From contig CAYLPU010000137.1 in assembly GCA_964385635.1 (NCBI GenBank), positions 1 through 10,987 of the forward strand: a stretch of 10,987 nt of DNA. Direction: 5' to 3'. The notes under the pieces were generated by a model. It did no database searches, was not told the origin of the DNA, and was given only the letters and a program-made list of their open reading frames with translations. Positions 1 through 5,994 of the stretch are shown here, piece after piece. Numbering within the stretch: position 1 is the stretch's first letter; every line of letters starts with the position of its first letter. The DNA comes from CAYLPU01 sp964385635. Lineage in GTDB: Bacteria; Chloroflexota; Anaerolineae; B4-G1. The translations under genes were made by a program, and so were the position numbers.

Positions 1-67
1 GCGCCAGACTGACGGCGACGGTTGTCTTGCCCGTGCCTCCTTTGCCGCTTGCTACAGTGATAATCAT
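1..67 (-). CDS. MinD/Mrp-type P-loop ATPase, N-terminus only (runs off the window)
   Basis: Only the first 22 codons are in the window. They read MIITVASGKGGTGKTTVAVS and onward, a textbook deviant Walker A motif (GKGGTGKTT, with the signature lysine after the first glycine) placed at the extreme N-terminus, as in the MinD/ParA/NifH/Mrp superfamily. The ATG at 67 is preceded by GGAGG with 7 bases spacing. In anaerobes, ATPases of this kind that carry an inserted ferredoxin domain (COG1149) often sit beside NifX-like proteins and small Cys-rich proteins, both present upstream here. That makes COG1149 my preferred guess, but the diagnostic cysteines lie outside the window. Mrp-type Fe-S carrier or ParA/MinD are alternatives. 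The superfamily call is firm and the subfamily is not. Confidence 0.85.
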   Translation of the reverse strand, partial: MIITVASGKGGTGKTTVAVSLA

Positions 68-99
68 TTTCTCGCCTCCAAGTCAAGTTTGCACCAGGA

Positions 100-258
100 T
101 TAGACCTCCCAAACGGTCCCCGCCGGGCAAGGGCGCACGACGGACGGCCTGAGGGTCAGCGTCAGGGCGATGAAGGCCGTCTCGCCGGTGCAGTGGTTTG
201 GGTAGACGCGCTGCACGGACTCCATTCCTACCAACACATCACTGAATTCATCACTCAT
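100..258 (-). pseudogene. C-terminal remnant of an MBL-fold metallo-hydrolase (COG1237-like)
   Basis: A 52-codon reading frame carries VQRVYPNHCTGETAF near its middle and ends AGTVWEV. The P-x-HCTG-x-x-A block followed about 20 residues later by a G-T-V-hydrophobic-E ending is what I recall as the last segment of metallo-beta-lactamase-fold hydrolases of the COG1237 type, where this His is a late metal ligand. A full enzyme is around 250-300 residues, so the HxHxDH metal site and four fifths of the protein are missing. The frame is open only back to a TGA inside the palindromic repeat at 271-303, and the start region has a weak ribosome site, so it is best read as a decayed 3' end. It could instead be expressed as a tiny protein, but nothing supports that. 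It lies 32 bases before the P-loop ATPase start. Confidence 0.6.
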
Positions 259-270
259 CTCCAGACATTC

Positions 271-303
271 AGGTGCCAGTCACCTTAGAAGTGCCTGGCA
301 CCT
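271..303. repeat. Tandem pair of 15-bp palindromes forming a hairpin after the Usp gene
   Basis: Two imperfect 15-bp palindromes, AGGTGCCAGTCACCT (271-285) and AAGTGCCTGGCACCT (289-303), are separated by three bases. Their outer parts also pair with each other: AGGTGCCAG at 271-279 is the exact reverse complement of CTGGCACCT at 295-303, giving a 9-bp stem with a 15-base loop. The element lies 19 bases beyond the stop of the universal stress protein gene and abuts the truncated metallo-hydrolase frame. It has no T-run on either strand, so it is not a classic intrinsic terminator, though it could stabilise the 3' end of the usp mRNA. The form resembles REP-like dispersed repeats. Only one copy is in this window, so dispersal is inferred. 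Confidence 0.6.
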
Positions 304-322
304 CCAAAAGATTGAGATGACT

Positions 323-763
323 CTATTCCGCTTCCTCCTCCTCGGCCCTGACGAGCATCACCGGCACATAGGTGTGGGCCATCACGCGATGGCTCACGCT
401 GCCCAGAAGGAGGCTTGTCAGCTCGCCGTGGCCGCGACTGCCCATCACAATCAAGTCAGGCTGGCGAGTATCAATCACCCGCAAGATGGCGTTGGCCGGT
501 GGCCCTTCCAGGATCTCGACGATGACATCCAGACCGGCTTTCCGTAGTTCTTCAGCCACGTGACTGGTCACTTGCTCTCCCTCAGTGACGTTATGTGAGA
601 TGAATCGTTGCTGCCACGGCTCTCCCATATAGCTGGGCACCGGGGGAACGGCGTGGACGACAATCAATTGAGCGTCGTCGCGCAAGGCCAGGTCCCGTGC
701 ATATTTCAGCGCCTTCTCGGCGTGGGTAGAGCCGTCCGTAGCCAGTAGAATCTTCTTGAACAT
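323..763 (-). CDS. Universal stress protein (UspA family)
   Basis: A 146-residue cytoplasmic protein of the usual single-domain Usp length. It opens with FKKILLATDGS, the first beta strand and conserved Asp of the Usp fold. It carries the nucleotide-binding signature G-2x-G-9x-G-S at residues 108-122 (GSRGHGELTSLLLGS), followed by the typical final strand VPVMLVR. The intact motif predicts an ATP-binding Usp. GTG 769, ATG 766 and ATG 763 are consecutive possible starts. I chose 763 because AGGAGG (771-776) then has a 7-base spacing and the protein begins MFKKILL as homologues do. It ends in an acidic tail EEEEAE. It follows the zinc-ribbon gene after a 130-base gap that contains a small hairpin, so it may have its own transcription unit. 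Usp proteins respond to starvation and stress, but no specific partner is indicated. Confidence 0.93.
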   Translation of the reverse strand: MFKKILLATDGSTHAEKALKYARDLALRDDAQLIVVHAVPPVPSYMGEPWQQRFISHNVTEGEQVTSHVAEELRKAGLDVIVEILEGPPANAILRVIDTRQPDLIVMGSRGHGELTSLLLGSVSHRVMAHTYVPVMLVRAEEEEAE

Positions 764-893
764 CATCACACCTCCTCTTTATGTTCTTCCGGCTTTGTTC
801 ATAGGGACTCGCTGATGAGCGAAGGTTTCCCGACCAAGTCCCTTAGTGACACCCCTGCGAAGGGTCGGTGCAGCCTCCGCAAGGGCACCAGAC

Positions 894-1115
894 TCACGCT
901 GCGCGCGTCATCTGCGTGCCACACTTGGGGCACTTTTTCTGGTAACAAGGCACACCCACTGTGTGCGGCTCCTGGTGCCCGCAGTTGGGGCAGACGCAGT
1001 CGCCACCCGGGCCGGCGGCATTAGGACCGCCCATCCGGCCCGGCCCGCGTCCGCCGCCACGGCCAGTGCCGCTACCACGGCCGCTTCCACCTCCACCTCC
1101 ACGACCTCGACCCAT
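894..1115 (-). CDS. Gly/Arg-rich small protein with a C-terminal zinc ribbon
   Basis: A 73-residue protein with two parts. Residues 2-38 are almost only Gly, Arg, Ser and Pro, a low-complexity RGG-like basic region. Residues 40-65 hold six cysteines: CVCPNCG (C40, C42, C45), C57, and CPKCG (C62, C65). The two CPxCG knuckles form a zinc-ribbon or rubredoxin-like metal site. Small proteins with a G/R-rich head and this double-knuckle tail are found in anaerobes near NifX-like and P-loop ATPase genes. Their function is unknown; metal binding is predicted and nucleic-acid binding by the RGG-like head is only a guess. ATG 1115 is favoured because AAGGAG then sits 9 bases upstream, whereas ATG 1124 would abut the Shine-Dalgarno sequence. 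The extremely repetitive GC-rich 5' half produces open frames on both strands that should be ignored. Confidence 0.75.
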   Translation of the reverse strand: MGRGRGGGGGSGRGSGTGRGGGRGPGRMGGPNAAGPGGDCVCPNCGHQEPHTVGVPCYQKKCPKCGTQMTRAA

Positions 1116-1120
1116 CTTCC

Positions 1121-1285
1121 TCATCTCCTTTCATCATCCACGCCGACACTCGCCTCCTTCAGAGCAGGACGGCGTGGCACATTGCTCTTCCCGACCGCAG
1201 CAGGTACGTCTCGCTGAATGTTCTTTTCGCCCGCCCGCTCGTGCAGTGATTGCACGGCGGAAAACAGGTCAGCAGAAACCCTCAT
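1121..1285 (-). CDS. Hypothetical small protein of 54 residues (doubtful)
   Basis: In the gap between the broken methyltransferase and the zinc-ribbon gene there is one open frame starting MRVSADLFSAVQSLHERAGE and ending DDERR, with GGAG 9 bases before its ATG. Its TGA overlaps the alternative ATG of the zinc-ribbon gene, so translational coupling is possible. Composition is ordinary (mixed charge, no cysteine, no membrane segment) and I recognise no family. It contains an 8-bp inverted repeat CCACGCCG/CGGCGTGG that could instead be a regulatory hairpin ahead of the zinc-ribbon gene. Equally likely the stretch is non-coding. Confidence 0.3.
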   Translation of the reverse strand: MRVSADLFSAVQSLHERAGEKNIQRDVPAAVGKSNVPRRPALKEASVGVDDERR

Positions 1286-1304
1286 CTGAATATCTCCAAT
1301 TATG

Positions 1305-1978
1305 CTATGCCATTTTGCGCGCGGCCAGTAGTCGCACATAGCCAAAGTAGTAGCGGTGAGCCTGAAAGTCGCCAAAGCCCTGCTCTCGCAAGAGCGCCCT
1401 CCAGTCGCGGCGCACAAAATCGGTCGCCAGCGGACACTCCAGGCGACGGAAGGCGACCCTCATCGGCCAAAACGTCCGCTCAGGCTCAAACTCGTTCCAG
1501 TCTAAAATGAGGAATTGCCCACCAGTCCGGAGCGCCGGTAGACGTTTTCGACGATGCTCAGCCGATTCTCCTGGATAAAGCCGTGCAGGACGAAGGAGAT
1601 GAAAACCTTGTCGAAATCCTCGTCATAAGAAAGCGACTCTTCGATACGCTGCTTCTCCATCGTGACGTTGGGCAGGCGACGACAGCGTCTCCGGGCCTGC
1701 GCCAGCATCTCTGCGCCGATGTCCAACCCCACGATTCGCCCCCGGTCGGAGAGATAGCGGGCCATCAAACAGGCGTTGCGCCCGCTGCCCGATCCCAGGT
1801 CCAGGATGGCGTCCTCTGGTTGGATCGCCATATCCCGCACGGCCCGGCGGATGAAAAAGGGATAGGTGCCGGCCGTGATGAGGTTCATCAGCAGGTCGTA
1901 GTGACGGGCCTCGGCGCCCGTCACTTCGACTTTGGAGTCACTGCGGGAAAGCGGCGGCTTGCCGGTTGAACCGTCCAT
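1305..1978 (-). pseudogene. Class I SAM-dependent methyltransferase broken by a one-base frameshift
   Basis: Two overlapping minus-strand frames make one 224-residue methyltransferase. The first part (from ATG 1978, after GGAGAGG) holds the SAM-binding motif I ILDLGSGSGRN at about residues 58-68, the acidic end of strand 2 (GLDIGAEML) and FISFVLHGF. It runs into a premature TAG at 1502 after VYRRSGLVGNSSF. Shifting frame near 1530-1539 restores LRTGGQFLILDWNEFEP, the post-motif strand with the usual GG turn, followed by a C-terminal half ending YYFGYVRLLAARKMA at TAG 1305. The total length is one base short of a multiple of three, so one base appears to be missing. CGGGCGCTC contracted to CGGCGCTC would give the expected Y-R-A-L-R-T-G-G. 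Either the gene is inactive or this is a sequencing/assembly error. The substrate is unknown. It follows the MFS gene by 72 bases. Confidence 0.85.
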
Positions 1979-2050
1979 CAACCTCTCCAATTTTGTTGTT
2001 CCATCCTGAAAAAGCTCTGGCGTTCCTTTTGTTCGTCCATTTTTCTCTCC

Positions 2051-3307
2051 TTATCGCTTATCGTGTATTTCCACAATCTGTGACGCTCTTTCTGGCAGAC
2101 GCCGCGTCAACAGCGCCCCCATACCGATAAACGCCGCGGCGATGAGGAACAGCGTCGGATACGACCAGTGCTGCAACAACACGCCGGCCGCCAGTGACAG
2201 AAAGGCCACCGGCAGAATCAACACGGCGTTGAGCGCGGAATACGTGGGCCGTTCGGTGGCAGGGGCCAATTCCAGCAACGCGCTGGAAAAGCCCACCCCG
2301 CGCCCGTTAAAAGTGGCCCCGCCCAAAAAGAGCACCGGCAACAGACCAGCCCAGCCAAACTGCCCCAGCACGACCGCTAACAGCGGTGTCAGCATTGAGG
2401 TGACGGCGCACACAGCGAGCATCCGCCGGCTTCCATACCGGTCTACCAGTCGCGCCCAGACCAGGTTAGCCAACACGCCACCCAGCACCTGAGCCAGCAC
2501 AAACCATCCGATGGCCCCCGGGGGCGCGCCCAGCTCTTGCCGGGCGTAGACGATGTAAAACGGCAGCACCATCAAGCTAAAGCCGGTGAGCAACTGCACG
2601 CCGATCAATGTCCCCAGGCGGCGCGCCGATTTCAAGAGTTGCTCGCCGTACTCTCGCCACGAGGGAACCTCCCCATCGGCGTCGGCGCGTGGCGGCTCGC
2701 GGATGAGCCAAAAGCCCAGCGAGGCCACGAGCAACGAGAGCGCCGCCAGTCCAAAGAGCAGCGCATAGTTGGCCGGATAAGCCACGCCTGCCAGAACCTG
2801 TCGCGCCAGCAGCGCCGCGCCCACGCTCAACGGCCCGGCCAACGCCGTCCGCCCGCCGAAGAAAGCGCCGCGTCGCTCCTGCGGGATAATCTTGCCGATG
2901 ATGTCGGCGTAGGGGACGCCGCCCAGTCCACCGCCGGCGTAAAAGACGGCCAGCAGCCCGACCAGCACCCAGGCCAACAGCCGAGGCCGGCTGGCCCCAA
3001 TGGCATAGGTCAACCCGGCCAGCGTGCCCCAACTGACCACCCGCAGGTAGATGGCTAACATCAGGTAAGGCATCTTGCGCGGGCGCGGTTCGATCCAGCG
3101 GGCGACAAAGAGCTGCGGCAGCGCGCCGGCCACCGTGAGCACCGTCGAGAGACCGCCCACCCAGATCGTCGAGCCGGTCAGGTCGGCGACGAAGGCAGCG
3201 ACGACCGTCGTCGGCTGGGTGAGGGCCATCCCCAGGGCCAGGAACGCGCCGTGCCATAGCGCGCTGAAAAAGTTACGGCGCTCCATCGCCGTCAGACGCA
3301 TACTCAC
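2051..3307 (-). CDS. MFS transporter, 12-helix
   Basis: A 418-residue, strongly hydrophobic inner-membrane protein with about a dozen predicted helices in two halves, joined by a central polar loop around residues 205-228 (REPPRADADGEVPSWREYGEQ). Residues 43-63 read DLTGSTIWVGGLSTVLTVAG, then a basic loop ARWIEPRPRKMPY, in the place of the MFS loop 2-3. The second half has the mirrored basic loop DRYGSRRML. Substrate cannot be told; an efflux or metabolite carrier is as far as the family allows. The start is GTG 3307, which overlaps the TGA stop of the upstream NifX-like gene in a GTGA arrangement with GGGAGG 11 bases upstream. ATG 3301 is the alternative, with poorer spacing. The overlap implies translational coupling with the NifX-like protein. 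Confidence 0.9.
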   Translation of the reverse strand: MSMRLTAMERRNFFSALWHGAFLALGMALTQPTTVVAAFVADLTGSTIWVGGLSTVLTVAGALPQLFVARWIEPRPRKMPYLMLAIYLRVVSWGTLAGLTYAIGASRPRLLAWVLVGLLAVFYAGGGLGGVPYADIIGKIIPQERRGAFFGGRTALAGPLSVGAALLARQVLAGVAYPANYALLFGLAALSLLVASLGFWLIREPPRADADGEVPSWREYGEQLLKSARRLGTLIGVQLLTGFSLMVLPFYIVYARQELGAPPGAIGWFVLAQVLGGVLANLVWARLVDRYGSRRMLAVCAVTSMLTPLLAVVLGQFGWAGLLPVLFLGGATFNGRGVGFSSALLELAPATERPTYSALNAVLILPVAFLSLAAGVLLQHWSYPTLFLIAAAFIGMGALLTRRLPERASQIVEIHDKR

Positions 3308-3738
3308 AGATCTGATGTCCTCCCAATGATGGGAATAGCTTGGGGCCTTTCACCCCGCTTCCGACGCTCCACAAGACCATATATTTCATCAAAGGACCTG
3401 GCTAACTCGAGCACAGAACCAGAAAGCGAGTCTACCCTCGTCACCACCGGCTGGAACTTGGTGTTATCCCTCATCCTCACAAAATTCGGGCTTCCTCTCC
3501 TGCCCAGGACGACATCACAGTCCTTGAATATCCACATGGCTACCTTTAGCTTTTTGACGTCGCCATGCTTGCTCTCACTCTCGTCTTCTTCGGGCGAGGT
3601 ATTCTCCCTTTTCTCCACCAGGACCGAACTGCCGTCCTCAAAGAGATCGAAAATGTAAAAATCCCTCGCTGTACCCATGTGATCCGGCATAATCTTTTCG
3701 CCATCGTTTGAGCCAAGAGCAACTCTTATTTCCCTCAC
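3304..3738 (-). CDS. NifX/NifB-family (PF02579) protein, divergent, lower GC
   Basis: A 144-residue protein starting VREIRVALGSNDGEKIMPDH, the usual opening of the dinitrogenase iron-molybdenum cofactor family (I-A-V-A-S-N-D-G with a following H for the cofactor pocket). FYIFDLFEDG gives the second strand and FKDCDVVLGRRGSPNFV the conserved D-C-D-hydrophobic-G segment. An acidic insert (about residues 46-60, TSPEEDESESKHGD) and a basic C-terminal tail are unlike the compact 110-residue members. In organisms without nitrogenase these proteins are orphans thought to bind Fe-S or Mo/Fe clusters; no substrate is shown here. I chose GTG 3738 because GGGAG lies 7 bases upstream and the family motif starts right there; the longer frame to 3891 is remnant sequence. 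Base composition is clearly lower in GC than the flanking MFS gene, suggesting separate acquisition. Confidence 0.8.
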   Translation of the reverse strand: MREIRVALGSNDGEKIMPDHMGTARDFYIFDLFEDGSSVLVEKRENTSPEEDESESKHGDVKKLKVAMWIFKDCDVVLGRRGSPNFVRMRDNTKFQPVVTRVDSLSGSVLELARSFDEIYGLVERRKRGERPQAIPIIGRTSDL

Positions 3739-3740
3739 GT

Positions 3741-3797
3741 TTTTTCTCCCACAGTGAGCGCCGTCGAAAGGCCACCCACCCAGAACGACGAATCGCC
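3741..3797 (-). pseudogene. Scrap of a second MFS transporter gene
   Basis: Between the two NifX-like genes, the minus strand reads GDSSFWVGGLSTALTV, then continues GEKT and a stop. This matches GSTIWVGGLSTVLTV of the MFS protein encoded just downstream (its residues 45-59). Over 48 aligned bases (3747-3794 against 3128-3175) I count 37 identical. Many of the differences are at third codon positions, such as GGC/GGT, CTC/CTT and ACG/ACT. That pattern indicates a fragment of a related coding sequence that diverged under selection, not a recent tandem copy. Nothing else of this second MFS gene is visible. The scrap ends at the Shine-Dalgarno sequence of the second NifX-like gene and begins at the stop of the first. 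Confidence 0.6.
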
Positions 3798-4135
3798 TAC
3801 AATGCTCGTCGGTACTCTTCCAACGCCGTCTCGATGTTCTCCTGCCCGGTAAAAACCAACTTGAATCCGCGCGCCTCCATGCGAGGCACACCCGCCCGCC
3901 CTATTCGCCGCGAGATAAGCGTCTGGCAGTCGGCCAGCAGATCGGCCACGTCAAAAGTCTTGCCGCGCTGGTTGGTGTTCTGGTAAGGGTTGGCGCGCAG
4001 TTGACGGGCGATTTCCCGTCCTTCTCGATCTATGTCCACGATCAGGAAAGCCGCCGCGCGTCCCAGCATCCCCCTGGGAATCGTATTACCATCATCGGCC
4101 ACAGCAATCGCAAGACGATGCGTGTTTGCTGCCAT
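3797..4135 (-). CDS. NifX-like (PF02579) dinitrogenase-cofactor family protein
   Basis: A compact 112-residue protein of the standard family length. HRLAIAVADDGNTIPRGMLG opens it, AAFLIVDIDREG is the second strand, RANPYQN is the family's R-x-N-P segment, and DCQTLISRRIGRAGVPRM matches the usual D-C-x-hydrophobic-I-S-R-G-I-G block. FTGQENIETALEEYRRAL is the closing helix. NifX/NafY/NifB-C relatives carry Fe-Mo or Fe-S cofactors, and isolated members accompany MinD-type ATPases in anaerobes. ATG 4135 has AGGAG close upstream. It differs from its neighbour at 3304-3738 in length, GC content and sequence, so the two are distant paralogues and not a tandem duplication. The gap before it is occupied by the structured element at 4162-4239. 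Confidence 0.82.
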   Translation of the reverse strand: MAANTHRLAIAVADDGNTIPRGMLGRAAAFLIVDIDREGREIARQLRANPYQNTNQRGKTFDVADLLADCQTLISRRIGRAGVPRMEARGFKLVFTGQENIETALEEYRRAL

Positions 4136-4161
4136 TCTCTCTCCTATATTGCATCCGGCGT

Positions 4162-4239
4162 GGCTCTTTGGGACTTCGTGCCGCACCCCCAACGAGTTGG
4201 GGACTCCGGCCTGCTACTCACGCCGATTCCCAAAGAGCC
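4162..4239 (-). promoter_or_regulatory. Structured intergenic RNA element (nested inverted repeats)
   Basis: A perfect 12-bp inverted repeat, GGCTCTTTGGGA (4162-4173) against TCCCAAAGAGCC (4228-4239), encloses a second hairpin. The inner hairpin has CCCCAA (4187-4192), tetraloop 4193-4196 and TTGGGG (4197-4202), flanked by a further pair GCCG (4180-4183) and CGGC (4207-4210). The transcript could thus fold as one long branched rod. Its 5' arm uses the last codons of the membrane methyltransferase gene and its 3' arm ends 26 bases before the NifX-like ATG. There is no U-run, so simple Rho-independent termination is unlikely. Attenuation, mRNA stabilisation or processing between the two genes are options. 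I do not recognise it as a known riboswitch. Confidence 0.5.
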
Positions 4240-4754
4240 TCCGGCGTCCTCAACAAACGTCGCAGGCAGTCGGGACGCAGGTTGAACATCGGCACTCGCC
4301 GCCGGTACTCCCGGTAAGCGTCCCCGAACTTGGCGATGGCCTCCGGCTCCTCCATCAATTTGACCATCGTCAGTATAAAAAGGGCCTCCAGGGGCGCGAT
4401 CACCAGAATGAACGAGAGGGAGCCGATGAGCAAGGCCAGCGAGAGCGGGAAGAGGAGCAAGCCCAGGTGCATCGGGTGGCGCATGCAGCTGTAGACGCCC
4501 TCTGTGACCAAGCGGTTCGTATCACCTCGCGGCAGATCGCCCTCGCGCCCTTCACGCGCCAGCAGCCGTCCTGTGTTGCGGCTGATACGCATCACCAGCC
4601 AGAGCACAAGCACGCCCAGAGCGAGACTGAACACGTGAAATGGAACGCTGCGCTGCAAAAGTGGAAACCAGCGCCGATCCAGGAATATCCCCAGCGCACT
4701 GCCTCCCACCATCATCACCAGCCATACGAGTATCCGAAAAATCATCCCGCTCAT
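4218..4754 (-). CDS. Isoprenylcysteine carboxyl methyltransferase-like membrane protein (ICMT/PEMT family)
   Basis: A 178-residue integral membrane protein with about four or five helices: residues 4-22 (IFRILVWLVMMVGGSALGI), about 40-57, a pair around 100-135 and the stretch before KLMEEPEAIAKFG. The diagnostic ICMT/PEMT block TEGVYSCMRHPMHLGLLL lies at about residues 85-102, followed by MEEPEAIAKFGDAYREYRRR, the conserved E-E-x-x-x-x-x-F-G-x-x-Y-x-x-Y segment. Together these bind SAM near the membrane surface. The natural substrate in bacteria is mostly unknown; lipids or small molecules are likelier than prenylated proteins. ATG 4754 is taken as the start because the family sequence begins there with GGGG-type ribosome sites upstream; the open frame to 4910 is untypical and overlaps the ferredoxin gene. 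Confidence 0.82.
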   Translation of the reverse strand: MSGMIFRILVWLVMMVGGSALGIFLDRRWFPLLQRSVPFHVFSLALGVLVLWLVMRISRNTGRLLAREGREGDLPRGDTNRLVTEGVYSCMRHPMHLGLLLFPLSLALLIGSLSFILVIAPLEALFILTMVKLMEEPEAIAKFGDAYREYRRRVPMFNLRPDCLRRLLRTPEALWESA

Positions 4755-4866
4755 CCCCTTTCCCCAACAATCCCTCCACGGCCAGCAGACTCGCCAACCT
4801 GATTGACTGACAAAATTCCTGGTAGTCAAATGGTCTGCCCCAGCGATAGGAAATCGGACCCCGTCA

Positions 4867-5316
4867 CTACCCTCCGCGCCGCCGCCGACGACGGCCGCCG
4901 CGCCCGTCACGTCCCTCGCCGCCCGACGGGGACGTGCCCCTCACAGGCGATCCTGACCCCGCTTCCGGGCGCCGCGTCAGCCAGCGACCCACTGCCCGCG
5001 CCAGCGCGCCCGCTGCCTTCATCAGCAATCCCGTACCAGCGACGACGACAGCCGCGCCCGCCGTCTCCGCCAGCGGGCTGGGCCGGTAGACGATGGGAGC
5101 CGGTCGCTCTGGAGCAAGGATCAACTCGCCCTGGGCCACAGGCTGGATAGCGCCCTCCGGGCAAGCATCCACGCAGGCTCCACAGCCGGTACACAACTCC
5201 TCGTCAATGCGGGCTTTGTCATCCACCAGGGTGATGGCCTCGACGGGGCACACCTCCGCACACACACCACAGCCCGTACAGCGGGTCACGTCTACCCATA
5301 CTGTTTGCTCGTCCAT
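4867..5316 (-). CDS. 2x[4Fe-4S] ferredoxin with a hydrophobic and Arg/Gly-rich tail
   Basis: A 149-residue protein. Residues 1-60 form a bacterial-type ferredoxin with two complete clusters: CTGCGVCAEVCP (C13, C16, C19, C23) and CTGCGACVDACP (C42, C45, C48, C52). Each cysteine set is CxxCxxCxxxCP, so two low-potential [4Fe-4S] centres are expected. After a linker, residues about 83-105 (AETAGAAVVVAGTGLLMKAAG and beyond) are hydrophobic enough to lie on or in the membrane. The last 45 residues are Gly/Arg-rich and end in RRRRRRGG. Dedicated ferredoxins are 55-90 residues, so this tail is unusual. ATG 5316 overlaps the TAA of the upstream methyltransferase by one base (TAATG) with GGGAGGTGGG before it, so the two are co-translated. 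The redox partner is not shown; the nickel and Fe-S genes nearby suggest a maturation or electron-transfer role. Confidence 0.9.
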   Translation of the reverse strand: MDEQTVWVDVTRCTGCGVCAEVCPVEAITLVDDKARIDEELCTGCGACVDACPEGAIQPVAQGELILAPERPAPIVYRPSPLAETAGAAVVVAGTGLLMKAAGALARAVGRWLTRRPEAGSGSPVRGTSPSGGEGRDGRGGRRRRRRGG

Positions 5317-5993
5317 TATCCCACCTCCCGAAACCCATCACTCACGACCAACGCCATCCCGATGAAGCCCCCCCAGGGCAGTCGAGCCTGCGACCACGGC
5401 CATCCGTGAGGGAACAGAGTGGTGCGCCATGCAATGCGTGCTCCCCCGCCAGCGACCGACCGCAGCAGCCGCCTCAACTCCCCCACGCCGTAAAAGTGCG
5501 CGGATCCATAGACCGTTGGCCGGAAGAACCCTTCCAACCGGCGCTGCAGGCCAATGACGCTCCAGCGGTTGAGCACACCCAGTACCACTCCACGTCGGGA
5601 CACCCGCAGCGCCTCCACCAGCGCCTCCCGAGGCCGCTCCAAAAACTCCAGCGTGGTGATGAGCGCCGTCAGGTCGAACGCGCCGTCGGCGAAGGGGAGC
5701 CTTCGCGCGTCACTCTGCGCCAAAGGAACACCACCCAATACTCGCGCTTCCGCCAGCATGGCCGGCGAGAGGTCCAATCCCACCGCCGTCAGTCCCTGGT
5801 CGTCCAGCCAGCGGCTGAAGTGACCCGTGCCGCATCCGATCTCCAGGACGCTGCCCGACCCAGAAAAGCCCTGTAGCAGCCATCCTAGAACGGCCTTCTC
5901 CAACTCGTCGGCCCGGCGCCCCTCCACCGTCTCGTACCAGGCTTCGTAGTGCGCGGCGGACCGCTTGTCGAAGGCCGTATCGCTGGGACCCAT
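5316..5993 (-). CDS. Class I SAM-dependent methyltransferase (Methyltransf_11 type)
   Basis: A 225-residue soluble protein. AFDKRSAAHYEAWYET at the N-terminus is the typical substrate-side helix. Motif I VLEIGCGTGHFSRWL is at about residues 49-63, motif II is GLDLSPAMLAEA, motif III is SDARRLPFADGAFDLT and motif IV is TTLEFLERPREAL. All are intact, so it should bind SAM. The C-terminal third contains FYGVGELRRLLRS, often seen in ubiquinone/menaquinone-type and small-molecule methyltransferases, but the substrate cannot be inferred. ATG 5993 follows the TGA of the upstream gene by one base; the extension to 6023 lies inside that gene. Its stop shares a base with the ferredoxin start. The close coupling suggests the methyltransferase, ferredoxin and MTH1187-like protein are made together. 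Confidence 0.88.
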   Translation of the reverse strand: MGPSDTAFDKRSAAHYEAWYETVEGRRADELEKAVLGWLLQGFSGSGSVLEIGCGTGHFSRWLDDQGLTAVGLDLSPAMLAEARVLGGVPLAQSDARRLPFADGAFDLTALITTLEFLERPREALVEALRVSRRGVVLGVLNRWSVIGLQRRLEGFFRPTVYGSAHFYGVGELRRLLRSVAGGGARIAWRTTLFPHGWPWSQARLPWGGFIGMALVVSDGFREVG

Positions 5994-5994
5994 C

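Noticed and set aside
271..303. CRISPR or tandem-repeat array
   Set aside because: Only two palindromic units three bases apart, no spacers of regular length.
809..822. Hairpin TCGCT-GATG-AGCGA after the zinc-ribbon gene as a terminator
   Set aside because: Short stem and no T-run on the minus strand; it could be chance.
2537..3058. Long plus-strand open frame opposite the MFS gene
   Set aside because: It is the antisense shadow of a GC-rich transporter gene; composition is Gln/Arg/Pro-rich with no domain and no ribosome site.
4032..4802. Plus-strand open frame of about 256 codons
   Set aside because: It runs antisense across the NifX-like gene, the structured gap and the membrane methyltransferase; His/Gln/Pro-rich composition is typical of antisense reading.
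4805..4835. TTGACT/AGTCAA inverted repeat in the gap before the membrane methyltransferase, as promoter or operator
   Set aside because: TTGACT could be a -35 box, but no acceptable -10 box follows at 16-18 bases, and 6-bp arms are too short to trust.
4755..4910. N-terminal extension of the membrane methyltransferase frame
   Set aside because: The added 52 residues are not family-like, overlap the end of the ferredoxin gene and lack a better ribosome site than ATG 4754.
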